DNA of 64,000 nt from Rosa chinensis (taxonomy: Eukaryota > Streptophyta > Magnoliopsida > Rosales > Rosaceae), in the NCBI RefSeq assembly GCF_002994745.2, contig NC_037094.1:67881319-67945318 (forward strand). Reading direction: 5' to 3'. Shown here piece after piece: positions 37,645-49,657 of this stretch. Under the pieces are notes generated by a model that was not told the origin of the DNA, searched no databases, and saw only the letters and a list, made by a program, of their open reading frames with translations. Every line of letters starts with the position of its first letter. The first letter of the stretch is position 1. Made by a program: the position numbers and the translations under genes.

Positions 37645-37862
37645 TTCTATTTCACGGATATGTTTAGATTTATATTCATGGATTTCTAATTGATGCGAGC
37701 TTTTCAAGAAGTGTGCTTTTAGATGATTTCTTAATTTTTATGTCACCATACTACGGTTATGATTTGGTTATTAGATTATTACACAAGCATGTTTTGCTTG
37801 TTGCCCTGTTTTCCGCCTGTGTAGCGAGGTGTTGGATCGTAATTCATATATGTGTGTGTGTG

Positions 37863-37913
<51 letters not shown>

Positions 37914-38040
37914 GTGTGTGTGTGTGCGAGCTCTAAGTATCAAAATTACTTGTTATAAAGTCCAATTTAGTGTTGACTAATCCAATTCCATGTTTTGTAG
38001 AAAATCTTGACAAGAGGAGAAAAAAAGTTAAATTCCGGTG
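37645..38040 (+). repeat. Probable 3' continuation of D, with TG/TA/TG microsatellite
   Basis: After the B insertion the T-rich sequence resumes. A compound microsatellite (TG)n(TA)n(TG)n occupies 37851-37926. Confidence 0.5.
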
Positions 38041-41000
38041 AAATTTCTGTGCACCACCACTTTTGGCGGCACAAGTGGTAACATTGTACTTATTCAATTA
38101 CATCCATTCACAATCATTTCATCATAACCAAATCCCAAAACTTTTTTGTTCCAAATCAACCATACATTTCTTTCTTCCTTCCCACACCATCTCTACTCCC
38201 TATGTCCACCAAAAGTCTTCGTCTAGCACACAAAAATCTGCCATATTTTTAGGGATTTAATCACAATCTTTCACTCATCATTACCTAATCTAACCTACAC
38301 CATCAGTCCCATACCCTTTTCCCTTGATTTTGGCATCTATTACCACTCTTATACTCCACCTCATTGCTCATTTGAATAACCTAGCTGCTCCCTTTTACTT
38401 CTAATCATCATTTCACACCTTTCTCTTCATCTATTTAAGCATCACTTCTCATCAGGAATAGGTCATCACCTACATGCACTTGGCCATTACATCTTTTTCT
38501 CTCTCTATTCTCTACACAATCCACTAGCATCTCCTCCACAAACCCAGTCACCACCACCTTCAATCCATAATCTCCATTACCGCTACCCAAATATCATCTT
38601 TTCCATCTACTCATTTCATTTCATATACATTGTTGAGACATAAAAAAAAAAAGAAACAGAAATACATTCATATTCAATTTCACACTTGAGATAAGTTGTT
38701 ACATCTTTGACCAAGTCCAAAGAGCAAAGTAAGGAGACCATTATCTTTAACGTCAAGTTAGAGGAGATAATGTTCTGTTAGCTTTGTTTCCTTGATTCAA
38801 GTCTCGGTCAAATTGTTGATCAGTTCAAATATACATGAAGATAAGGATAGACTTGTTATTCAAAGAAGTTATCACTATCCGGTTGCACCTATCCAATGAC
38901 TAGTATACATAGGCAGCAACACCAAAGAGAAGGGAGACGGAGGGCAGAAAACACTGAGCAAAAAAGACTACAGAGGAGAGAGAAATACAAAGATACGCAG
39001 CAGAGGAGGAGAAGACGCACAGAAAAGAAAAGCAATCTGCAGGTATACATCTGCCTTCCCTATGAAGCCTCTCCAATTAATCCTCTATGTCTTGTGACCT
39101 CCAAAGCTCTAATAGGCCGTTCATGAACGACCACTGTTATTAGAGTTCTTCGTCGAAATGACATCGTTGCTGCTCGCAAATACTTTAACGCATTGAAGCA
39201 AAACGGTTGTTCACGAACGACCTCATTTCAATGCTCAAAGCTCTCCCTGATGAATTGGAATAGGTTGTTCATGAACAACCTCCTGCAAGTTTCTTTGTCT
39301 GAGGCATTAAGGCAAATACGGTCCTTCATGAATGGCCAGAGTCTTAATGCAATCTTATATGCTGCAATTTCTAAGCATTGGAACAAATGGTCGTTCATGA
39401 ACGGCCGAGTTTCAAAGCCACAATCTACATGAGGCACGGCTGTCAAAGCCTTTGCTGAATCACCACCTTCAAAACAAGCCATACAAAACCCAAAGCTGAC
39501 AGGCAATGCCAACTAAGAAGCGTCACCCAAAATTGGCGGTCGAGTTTGGCGGTAGTGAAGTAACCAAAGCCTGCATAAGGGTTTAAATTAAAGCAATACA
39601 ATTGAGTGTGGACAGAAGCTTTAAAATCAATAAAAAGCATTTGTCGAATTGTTATGGATGGAAGAACATGGCTCAGATGCTCAGAATCAAAACAAAGAAT
39701 GATTAAAATATTTCTTTGTTGAAGCAGTGGTTTGATTAGCAAGAGACAACAGAATGGAAACAAATAAGCTTTGTTTCTAGAACTGGTACCATACATAATT
39801 AACAAGAAGACAAAGCTTAATTGTTTAGACAAAATTTCATCTTGAACTTGCTGTATGTCGGCAAGTATAATTGAATATTTGAAGGTGGTGTACATGGTCA
39901 ATAAAGAAAGGAAATCATATTTGATGGATTGTAGCATTCACAGAAGGGTCGTACCAGAAGAGGAATTGCATCAGCTTTCCAACCCTGCACACCGGCTAAT
40001 CAATCTACTGCTGTGATGGGGAATTGAGACAACAACAACAAGGAAATAAATTTGGGAATCTTAATCGGTATTTCGATTGATCGAAGTCCATTGAAAAGCT
40101 TTACCCAGTTCAAGTCTCCCTCTCCGAAATGAGCTGCAAGAGCTAGCTTCACTTCCAACATGATTTCTATTAGCTCGAGGCAACTACGCCAACAAGGATT
40201 CCAACTTTCTGATGTAAAGATTGATAGAGATCAGTTTAGTCTCATGGATGGAGTGGACCGTTTCAATTGGGCCTAACACATAATAAAGCTAAAGGCCTGG
40301 AAAGAAAAGAGCTAAAGGCCTGGAAAGAAAGATGGGTGCCCAAATCATTCGGGCCTGACGCGAAACAAAGCTAAAAGGTCTAGAACGAAAACATGGGTGT
40401 CCAAATCAGTTTATGGGTTTGCCTACGAATTCCGAAGCACTACAAAGTCCACTTCAAGACAGTTTCCCTCAGAAGTTCGGGCCCAGTCAGATTTGTTATC
40501 GACAAGTAGAGGAGACAACACAAAAGCCCATTTACACGCCCCAGTAAAATATTCAACACATCGGGGTGCCCAAATTAAATTCCAGCGTCTGCAGAAGAAA
40601 TACATTTGACGGATTCAAAAAATAAATATATGTACATCCGTTGACAGAAATACAAATTCTTATGAACTACGGTCGGTTTGATCCCACAATGGGTACGTAG
40701 GCAATCTAGCAACACCCACTAGATGCAACCACAAGTCCAAACAGAATCCCTGACTCCACCAGTCAAAATTCAGCCAGTCCTAAATTGAATCATTGACTCC
40801 AGTCAAATTCTTCCAACACCAGAAATACAAACTCAAGAACTACAACGGTTTGATCCTTCCCCGAGGGTATGTAGGCAATCTAGCGATCCCCTAGATGCAA
40901 CCGCAAGTCCAAACAAAATCTCTGACTCCCTGGTTCATCCAATCCGAATCCCTGACCTCATCAGTCAAACGTCACAGCCTTTCCAAATAAAATCCATGAC

Positions 41001-42003
41001 TCCCTGGTTCATCCAATCCGAATCCCTGACCTCATCAGTCAAATTCCACCAAACACTAGGAAACGTCATAGCTTTTCCAAACAAATCCAAAATCGAATCC
41101 CTGGTTCACTTACACCAAATTCGTCCAAACACTATTCACATTCCAAAAGCCATACCCTCCAATGGGTCATTCACCCATTGGAACTCTTGAACTACGAGTG
41201 GCTTGATCCCTCTCCAAGGGTACGTAGGCAACCCATTCAAATATCTGGGTGCAGTCGCAAAAACAAATAAACAAACACACATCCCTACAATTGTTTTCTC
41301 ATAAATGGAATCAAAGGGTGTTTCCCTGTAACAAGGGAATATAATTAAGAGACACATTCTGTCTTGAATGGGTCGAACCCGAAATAATTAAAACTCTATT
41401 CACTAAATGAATACGAGTGAAATTATGTTGGGTGACATTTACGCTCACAGTGTGCATATTTTTCCTCAACATACATAAAGCTTGACCATTCGATAATCTC
41501 TACATCTCATACTCCACCATCAAGCAAGGAGAAGGAAGAAGAGTCTAACATCACTTGAGGAATCATCATCACCATCACCATTAGCACCATGTCAATGCCT
41601 TCATGAGTTCATCTACACCATCATCAACTTGATCATCACTAGTCACTTCTCTAACCCTACTCTTTAGTTTGATGTTTATAAACATGTTGAAGCTTATGTA
41701 TTTGATTATGAGTGAGTGGTCAGTTTGTTGGGGCTAGGGTTGAAAGCCCTAGCTAATCTTGTATGACATTGATGTAAATATTATGTTTGATGCACTTTTC
41801 ATTGGCACCTTAACATGCTAGTTTAAGAGTTGAATGTTTATGCTTAAACTTAATTAATTTGGGTATGAATATTTGCCATGACATGAGAAAGAATTAGGGC
41901 TTGATTAACCTTGGTTGTTTGAAGCATGATAGCATATTATATGTTAGAGTTGTGAACTACAATCACTTAGAGATAAGCCTGGTTGGTTTGCACAATCTTT
42001 TTT
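38041..42003 (+). mobile_element. Decayed gypsy-type LTR/leader region (family C), non-coding
   Basis: No protein domain is recognisable over ~4 kb. The most telling signal is a block of the type GAACTACGG...TTGATCC...GGTACGTAGGCA, present three times (about 40664-40742, 40837-40916, 41189-41262). To my knowledge this block is common in LTRs of Tat/Ogre-lineage gypsy elements. A TCCCTGGTTCATCCAATCCG unit is duplicated with a ~75-bp period (40922-41043). The end (41460-42003) resembles 13140-13640. It is cut at 42004 by the B copy and may resume at 53630. Confidence 0.45.
39115..39406. repeat. Five spaced 18-bp palindromes (GGTCGTTCATGAACGACC type)
   Basis: Copies lie at 39115-39132, 39205-39222, 39263-39280, 39320-39337 and 39389-39406, spaced 57-90 bp apart. 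Each is a near-perfect palindrome around TTCATGAA. The third reads GGTTGTTCATGAACAACC, changed on both arms. The spacers share short CAATGC/GCATTG-rich blocks, so this is a degenerate minisatellite. Confidence 0.75.
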
Positions 42004-42378
42004 TGTAATACCTCGGAAGTTCGTTATTAATTTCTAATGATTTTTCAGAAATTAGTAAGTTGATTGTTAGGACGATTTCGTGGTTTGGGGATGGAGTGCA
42101 AGTGTTTCAGACGAATAATTACTCGAAAACATTTTATTTCGAGGAGTCAATGGGTTGACTTTTTATTCATTGAGTTTATCCAAAAACTTTCTTCATAAAA
42201 GTTGTAGCGCGTCGACACGAGTTCGTGGACATACGGCACGTGAAAATTGGAGATCATATGAAGAAGTTATGACCTGCGGAAGTCATTTCCATTTTCAGAA
42301 ATTTTAGTATAAATAGAAAAAATCCCCAAAAAAATTCAGAAGTTTCCTTTTTCAAAAACTGTTCGGAAAATTCTGAAA

Positions 42379-42451
<73 letters not shown>

Positions 42452-43637
42452 AAACCCTTAACCCGGCCAAGAACCCTCGACCCGACCCAATTCCACATTC
42501 CGGAGTCTTCCAGAGGTGGGACCGGCACCAATCGGGTCAGATTTTCCTCCTTGTCCTCCCTATGGTACATAGTAGCTTTCACTGACTCAAGCCATAAACG
42601 GTGGATCGAATGGAAAAAGAAAGAGGCAACACCGACCCAGAGCGATCTCCCTTATTCAGCCACGGCGAGTCATGAAATGGATTAGGTTTTGAAGCTCTCC
42701 TCCTGATCATAACCATGTAAGCCTTGAAGATCAATTCGAAGTGTGGAGTGAGAAATCAAGGTTTAAAGGTTAACGGTTATGATTTTTCGGGCATGATCTA
42801 GCTTGATCTAGGCCGAATCAGCCTTAGTGCCAGTTATGAAAGTTGTTTCTTGTGTTGTGATCTTCAAGTTGGTGGAGTTGATCTTCATGGTCTTGAAGTC
42901 AGCCTGGCAGCATGTGGGCTTCACGTGCAGCCGCCTATGGCGGCGCGTTCAGCCATTCCAGGGGTAGTACTTTGCTCCGTTAGCCTCCATTCGTCGATAA
43001 GAACATTTGGGATATTTACTTTTGTGTTTATGCGACTTTTTGATTGAGTTAGATTATTTGCAGTTTTGGTTTGTTCAATTTACGATTTGTGAGGATCTAT
43101 TGGATCATCCTATTGTTTAGGCGGTTTGATCCTAGAAATGTTTTAGAGGCCTTTGGTGTTCTCCGATGAGGTTTCGTATCGAATAACGTATCTTTCGGTT
43201 TATAGTTCTCTTGTTTCAAACTTTAAAACGATTGTATACTTAGTGTTGTATTGAGTGTGATCTTGATGTGATTAGATGCTTGACGATGTTGATTTGGGAG
43301 TACTGTTGTGATTATGTGCTTGTCTCGGTTTGTGTGTAAAGATGCATCAGGATATGGAGGTGAGTAAATCTTACGGTGTTTCGGTTGTTAAATTAGTTAT
43401 GTTTTAATTTAATAGATTTAATTGTTTGCATGTGAAATCATATTTATCAAAAATAAATATTTTGTTTTGAAATATATGAACTTGATCGTCAACAGTTCAT
43501 GGGTAAGTTAAAACAATGTTTTGTTATAAAATGATTTTTGATCGAGTAGGATAATTTGTAAAACTATAGTTGGTATTAGTGGCATCTCTGAGTGGATGAC
43601 TACGTGTGTGTGTGTGTGTATTTACGTGAAATATATA
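42004..43637 (+). mobile_element. B-family LTR-like element, 5' part (split by the pararetrovirus)
   Basis: It starts TGTAATACCTCGG at 42004 and follows the intact B copy (34911-37644, reverse complemented) block by block: TTGACTTTTTATTCATTGAG, AGTTGTAGCGCGTCGAC, the GC-rich block near 42910, then AACTATAGTTGGTATTAG (43562-43579) and ACGTGTGTGTG. The match breaks in a run of ATATAT near 43637. A long CT microsatellite (42382-42450) sits in its leader. Confidence 0.7.
42382..42450. repeat. CT microsatellite, about 34 units
   Basis: An uninterrupted CT tract within the B element. The Arg/Glu dipeptide frames it creates are artefacts. Confidence 0.95.
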
Positions 43638-44256
43638 TAGGGTTAATGCTCATACACCCCAAATCCGGGAAAATACTTCTCATACACCCCAGTGTATTAT
43701 TTTTGTTCCCCCTTACACAGCTTTTTCTCATTTTCCTTCCTACCTACCCATCTTTTCAAAATCCCTACCATTAGTACCCTTTATTCCTTCCTTTAGCAAT
43801 TTTCTTTGCTATCTTTGTTTGTCAAAGTTTGCATATGCATCTGTCTCTTTCATATAGTTTTGCTGTCAATTATTGTTTATTTAAAGGTTTTAAGAAACGT
43901 GGTGGGCCCATCAAAGTTTTATTTAAATATATATATGAAGTTGACAGTCATCCTCTAAATTCAAAGGTAAACAGTGCGTACTACTATTCATAATTTCGAT
44001 CGTAGACAGACTTGAATTGATTGCAATCTGCAAAAATACTAGTAAAAAATTGCATAGAGAGAGAGAGAAAAATTGAGAAAACTAAAAGCTTATCGAGATA
44101 GTCTCGACAAAGAATCTCCCAACTACTGGGATATTATTTATAGACTTCAGACTAGAATCTATAAAATAGAAGAAGAGATTGATAATCTCCTATATGTTCT
44201 GGAAGATGAACAAAAACCTCTTGATTATTTGAGCATTGGTTAGATCCGCACCTCAC
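43638..44256 (+). other. Pararetroviral leader region
   Basis: The first ~150 bases (43640-43800) carry two GCTCATACACCCC / TCTCATACACCCC blocks and a pyrimidine-rich stretch. They may belong to a separate small insertion rather than the virus. The part nearest the primer site includes a short inverted repeat (TCGAGATAGTCTCGA, 44093-44107) and an AUG-less open stretch at 44058-44243. Confidence 0.5.
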
Positions 44257-44268
44257 TGGTATCAGAGC
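44257..44268 (+). other. Primer-binding site of the pararetrovirus (tRNA-Met)
   Basis: TGGTATCAGAGC is the exact plant initiator tRNA-Met complement used by caulimovirids for minus-strand priming. It lies 32 bases before the first ATG of the polyprotein. Confidence 0.9.
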
Positions 44269-44300
44269 TTGTAAAATAGCTCAAGGAGAACCCCTCCTTA

Positions 44301-45739
44301 ATGGGGACAATGTCAGAATTGTTATTAGAGAAAATAAATTCTCTACTGAAATCTTCTGATGAGAAATATCAGAAGCTGTTACTAGAAGTATCTAGATGTC
44401 AAAATCATCTAGAAAAGCTACCTTCTATAATCCACCAATTGGAAAGATTGGAAAACAAACTGGATTATATCAAGGAACTTCCAAAAACGGAAGAAGAAAA
44501 GCTGACGAGTGTCAGTAGAAAAATCAATGAACAGCAAAAAACGCTGGAAAAAATACTGAAGGACAAGAAAGTGCCTACAGTAAAAAAGAAGGCTAATGGG
44601 TTCAAACCATTAGAGAAACCAGACTCAAATCTTGTTCCAAACATGATTTTTCTGGAACCATCTACTAGTCAGACTAGTATTCGGTATGAAAAGCCGAAGG
44701 ATACTCGAGATGTTAAGATGATGAGCATCTTCGGGAAAAAGAAAGGAGTACAACTCCTGAATTCTGAAGAATTTGAATACAATGAAATCGAGCATGAGGT
44801 AAAAAACGCCTCAATTCCAAAGCTAGATTTCAAACAGATCTACAAAAGGGGATCATTTGACCTGATGGACAGCCATCATTTCAAATTACTTGAATTCACA
44901 ACCCCCTCAACAGCAGGAGGAGAGACAGATCTCTTGATATCACTCCAGCTGAAGTTGCCAGAGCACAAGCAAAGAAGTATCAATTTATGCACATTGGAGC
45001 AGTCCAAGTCGACATAAAGCTTTTGGCAAGAAAAGGCATCAACTGTTCAGTCCTATGTGTTCTGCAAGACAACCGACTGACAGACTTCCAAGCTAGTTTG
45101 TAGGGAACTCTAGAAGCATCACTGTGCAACCAAGTAGCATATTTCAACTGCTTCCCCAACTTCTCAACCAGCCTGAAGGATGCAGCCCACAGTCTCCGAC
45201 TGAGAGTCAAGACAGATGGCATATCAATGAAGACTGATATGCAAGAATTGGCGATAGTATACAGAATATACTACAAACTGATGAGCACCACAGTAGAGCA
45301 GAAGACACGGATTTCCAACATCCCTGGTCTCACTACTGGATTCCTCACCAGCCAGAAGAACCATTCACAGCAGATTCACAAGGTTGCTTGGAATGAAGTA
45401 ACTTTTCCTATTGAATGGAAATTATCAGGTCCGAAGCTACCAGCAGAAAGTGCAAAAGCAAAAATCTACGAGAGTAGAAGAACTGGAGAAATCAGCCTCA
45501 ACTTCGACAATCACAGAAAAAGTGATGTCGGTCCTGAGAAGCTCAGGATGAACAACAGTCTTCTGAGAAGAAGCTACAGCACCAGAGAAGCCGGTGTTAG
45601 TGGTACAAAACCCACTATTGAAGAGCCAATTTCAGAAGAAAATCTGGAAGCTGATCTGAGCAGACCAGTCCACATGCTTAGAGCTGAGAAGCTCTATGAT
45701 CTTTATGAAGAAGCTGAGAATTGTGAAAATTCTGAATGA
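44301..45739 (+). pseudogene. Pararetrovirus polyprotein: N-terminal coiled coil and movement protein region
   Basis: 44301-45017 opens MGTMSELLLEKINSLLK and is largely coiled coil (heptad-rich, residues ~1-95). It passes into a movement-protein-like domain (IPKLDFKQIYKRGSFDLM) typical of caulimovirid 30K-type movement proteins. The path changes frame at about 44900-44945 and then continues to a stop at 45101-45103, beyond which the same frame runs on to 45739. In the virus this protein guides particles through plasmodesmata. Here it is broken at two places. The segment after ~45330 is a charged linker. Confidence 0.75.
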
Positions 45740-47512
45740 TTAGAAAAACTAATCGAAGAAATGAAAGAATTCAAATTCAGAAAGACAAGAAAAGTCTTTC
45801 CTTACCAAGATCTTGAAATGGAAGATGGAGAGAGCTCCAGAACTTTCATAAGTAGAGAAAAAGGGAAAGTTAAACTCCCGTTACAGAAAGCCCCCATGGG
45901 TAAAAAAGGGGAAAGAAATTCCCAAAGATTCGTCCCCGAGGATAATCTGCCAAGAGTTCCGATCACGAACTACGGCATCTGGTTAAATCTAGACAAGAGT
46001 CTAAACAAAAGAAAAACCATTGACCAATGGGTAGACAGCCTGATGATGGCTTTTGCACTTACCCTTGGTAAATTTGAAGCACCAGATTTGCAGGTGTACT
46101 ATGAAACTACTCTTACCAGAGTGGCAAAAAAGTACTATCTATCCTTCAAAGAAACTGCCAGAGGGAAAGACTGGCTTGAAGAGATCAAAAATTCAAAGTC
46201 TCCGTATGATTTTGCAGTACCCCTGTATGATCAGTTCTGTGGAGATCTCTCAAATCTGAGTGAGAAAGCCAAAGAAACGGCAAAGTCGAATATCTATGCG
46301 CTCAAGATCTGCGACATGAGATACTTCGAAGAATACCTGAATGAATTTTAGGAATATTACTGTACAATTGGTGAACTAGAGAATACTGATCTAGTTAATC
46401 TGTTGCACAGAAAGCTCCCTGAACCATGGAGAACAGCTGTGAGAGAAAGCATAGCTGAGAAGCCAATTGAAAGATTTTCAGTTGGAGGAATTGCCGACAG
46501 AATCCGGCAACTACTGAAGGAGCAATGCAAAGCCAATCTTAGAGCTAAGATGGCCAAGAAGCAACTCAAAGGAGTTGAAAATTTCTGTTATGGAATACTG
46601 GATATGCCCACAAACTGGGGATGTCATGAATCCAAATTCTACAGAAAGAAGAAGAAAAAAAATTATTACTCTAAAAAATTCAAAAAGAGTAATCAGAAGA
46701 AGGATTGGAAATTCAAGAGAAGTTCCAATTACAAGAAACAGCAGGATGAAGATCCTAAGAAGAAGTTCTTCAAGAAAAAGAAGAATTCCCATCAGCATAA
46801 ACAACCTAGCAAGAAAGCTTGCAGATGTTGGTTTTGTAAAGCTGAAGGTCACTATGCCAATGAATGCCCGGAAAAGGGTAAAAGATCTACTAAAGCTCTC
46901 TTTGAAGAATATGAGCAAATAGTAGAAGTAGCAAACATGAAAGGCTACGAAATAGCCTATTCTGATGATGATGAAGACGACAGGTCAGTCTACTCTGCTT
47001 GGTCCGAAGAAGAAGATTCATCAGATGAATCTGAGATAGATTCTGAAGTAGAGTACTTCGAATCCAGACAAATGAATGTTTTGAGAATCAAAAATTGGGA
47101 AGAAAGCAAGACGGAAACTTTCCTGTCTTCTTATCAGGTGAACCCTGGTACATTCGTCTGTGACTACTGCCTATGTCACGAGAAGAATGGTCTCCCAATG
47201 TTTTGTGAAGAGTCTAAGAAGACTTATCACAAAGAATGCTTCATAGCTGAAGCAAGAAGAAAAACCAAGAATGGCAGAGTCAGCCAATTGGTTGAACAAG
47301 AATATGAAGAGTATTTCGCTGAGCAAAAGGCGAAAGAAGCATCAAAAGAAGCTGAAACAGCAGCAAAAGAAGCTGAAACTCTATTCCAGGAAACCATGGA
47401 ACCATCTTCCTCGAAAAAGGAAGAAATCATCGATGAAGATATTGAACTGGTTGAAATACCAGAAAATGTAGAATTGGTGAAACCACCAGAAACTGTTCAT
47501 CTCTTAGAATGA
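45740..47512 (+). pseudogene. Pararetrovirus polyprotein: capsid, basic tract and CCHC zinc finger
   Basis: Same frame as the movement-protein part, entered through a stop at 45737 and cut again by stops at 46349 and 47510. 45761-46560 encodes a helical capsid-like segment. 46640-46815 is extremely Lys-rich, as expected for nucleic-acid binding. A CCHC knuckle C-x2-C-x4-H-x4-C lies at 46826-46867. It is followed by an acidic Ser/Asp/Glu stretch (46955-47060) and a second Cys/His cluster (47159-47239) of unknown type, then a Glu/Ala/Lys-rich coiled coil (47300-47400). Confidence 0.7.
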
Positions 47513-49657
47513 CAAGAGGCTACTGAAACATGGGATCTACTTGGCCAACCATCGGGCAAGTTTGATTATAAAGTCAGATATGACCCTCCGGCATGGTTCA
47601 GTAACCCAGACACTAAAGAGATAATTCCTACAGACTGGGATGATACAAAACCTTCCAGTTTTGATACATCTCCCACTCAGGAAAATGTTCCAAAAGAAGA
47701 ATGTAAACCATTCATTCCTCAGGAACAAGCTCAGGAAAATGAGCTTCAACAACAGAAGGTCGTCTCTACAAGTAGATACAGCAACTACATAGAGATTGGA
47801 CTCAAGTTCCCTGATCACAGGAAGTATTATCTACATGCCTTTGTAGATAATGGATCAGGATTTACTGTTGCAAAGAGATTTGCAATTCCAGATGAACTCT
47901 GGAAAGAAGATAAGAAAAAATCAGCTACTGGTGTTACATTTGATGGAAGCCATCTCACCATGAAACAAGTAGCAAAAAATGTTCATATCACCATTGGTGG
48001 AGGAACATTTATCATCCAGAATGTTTGGCAATCTGAAGGCCAAGGATCTGATTTCTTGTTGGGAAATGATTTTATTCTCCAACAAAGATTCATTCAGGAT
48101 GAAGAAGCGATAGGCTTCAGGAAAGGAGAACGGGTGTTCTGGGCAGACCGACTCACACAAGCAAAAAGTGTCGTTGGTCCTGGTTTTACTACTCAGTATC
48201 AGAGATCGCAACAGAATAGTGGTGATCTTACCCCCTACAAGCCCAAATTTGAGCCCATACTCCAAATCAAGCAACAAGGAGAGTTACTTGTTGAAGAAAC
48301 TGAATCTTCAGAGGAAGAAGAAGAAGAAACTAGTGAAGATGAAGAAGCTAGTTTCATCCATGAGCACAACCTCAAGCATTTTCAGAACAAGCTTGAGTCT
48401 CAGCAAATTCCTACTCTTGAAAAAATCAAGAAACTACTCGAGCAGAATGTGGATACAAATCCTCAGAAGTTTTGGGAAAAAGACTCAGTGGTCTGTGAAT
48501 TGAGATTGCATGACATGAATGCCATCTGTCATGTCAAAGCCATTCCTCAGTACAAAGAGGAAGATCAGAAAGAATTCAGAAGTGATATTGAAGATCTCCT
48601 GAACAAGAGATTAATTCAACCCTCCACTAGCCCTCATCATGCTCCAGCATTCTACGTGAGAAATCATGCAGAGAATCTACGAGGAAAAGCTAGAATGGTT
48701 ATTGACTACAGAGATGTCAATAAGAAGACTGTCAAAGACGGTTATCAAATTGCTCAAGTAAGAGTATTGATTAACCAGCTCAGATGAGCCAAAGTCTTTT
48801 CGAAATTCGATGCAAAGTCGGGTTTCTGGCAGGTCAAGATGCATCCTGAGAGTGTACCTCTCACTGCATTTGGAACACCACAAGGCCATTACGAATGGTT
48901 GGTAATGCCTTTTGGTCTCAAGCAAGCTCCCTCAATCTTCCAGAGAAAGATGGACAACATCTTCAAGCATGTAGCGGAGTTCTGCGTCGTCTACATAGAT
49001 GACATCCTGGTCTTCTCCAAAAACTGAGAAGAACACATGAAACACCTCCATGAGGTAGTAAAGCTGATAGTTCAGCATGGAATTATCCTAGGCGAGAAGA
49101 AAATCTTCTTTATCCTCGATGAAGTTGAGTTCCTAGGAATAAACATCAAGAATGGAGTGATAAAACTCCAACCACATATCCTTGAAAAGATCTGGAAGTT
49201 TCCAGACAGAATTCCTGATGCTAAGAGTTTAGAGAGATTCCTTGGTGTCATAAATTATGGGAGAGATTTCATCCCTAAGATCTCAGGGTTAACAGCAATG
49301 TTATCTCCTAAGACAAATTCCAAAAGAAAATGGAGCTTCACAGAAGATGATGAAAAGATCGTGAAGCAGATAAAAAATCTCTGCAAAAACCTCCCTCCTC
49401 TTCAACAACCAGAAGAGAATGATGAAATTATCCTCCAAACAGATGCGAGTGATAATTACTGGTCCGGTGTGGTTCTAGCGAGAGTGCCTGGAACTAACAT
49501 TGAAAAGATCTGCAAATTTTGTGGTGGCAAGTTCAGCCCTGCAGAACTGAATTATCCCACAGGGGAAAAAGAAATTTTAGCTGTCAAGAAAACGATTTTA
49601 AATTCTCCAGCATATCTTGGAAAAACTTTACTGTCCGCACCGATTGTGCTAGAGTAA
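47513..49657 (+). pseudogene. Pararetrovirus polyprotein: aspartic protease, reverse transcriptase, RNase H start
   Basis: The retropepsin-like domain (about 47790-48130) has FVDNGSGFTVAKR at the active-site position (Asp codon 47846-47848) and LLGNDFI further on. Having Asn directly after the Asp is unusual for this motif. The reverse transcriptase covers about 48540-49320. It has YRDVNKK, FDAKSGFWQVKMH and the catalytic YIDD (48992-49003), and it is cut by stops at 48785 and 49025. RNase H starts near 49420 (LQTDASDNYWSGV). The frame changes at about 49590 and this frame ends at 49657. Confidence 0.85.

Noticed and set aside
37713..37958. Open frame over the TG/TA tract (Cys-Val and Tyr-Ile runs)
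   Set aside because: Microsatellite artefact.
39228..39512. Short frames encoding repeated FMN peptides across the palindrome array
   Set aside because: They come from the TTCATGAA palindromes read in both strands and have no start context or conserved length.
42352..42582. Minus-strand frame with a long Arg-Glu run
   Set aside because: Translation of the CT tract inside the B element.
46511..46918. Minus-strand open frame with hydrophobic runs opposite the capsid region
   Set aside because: The complement of a Lys-rich tract gives Phe and Leu runs; it is a shadow of the viral frame.
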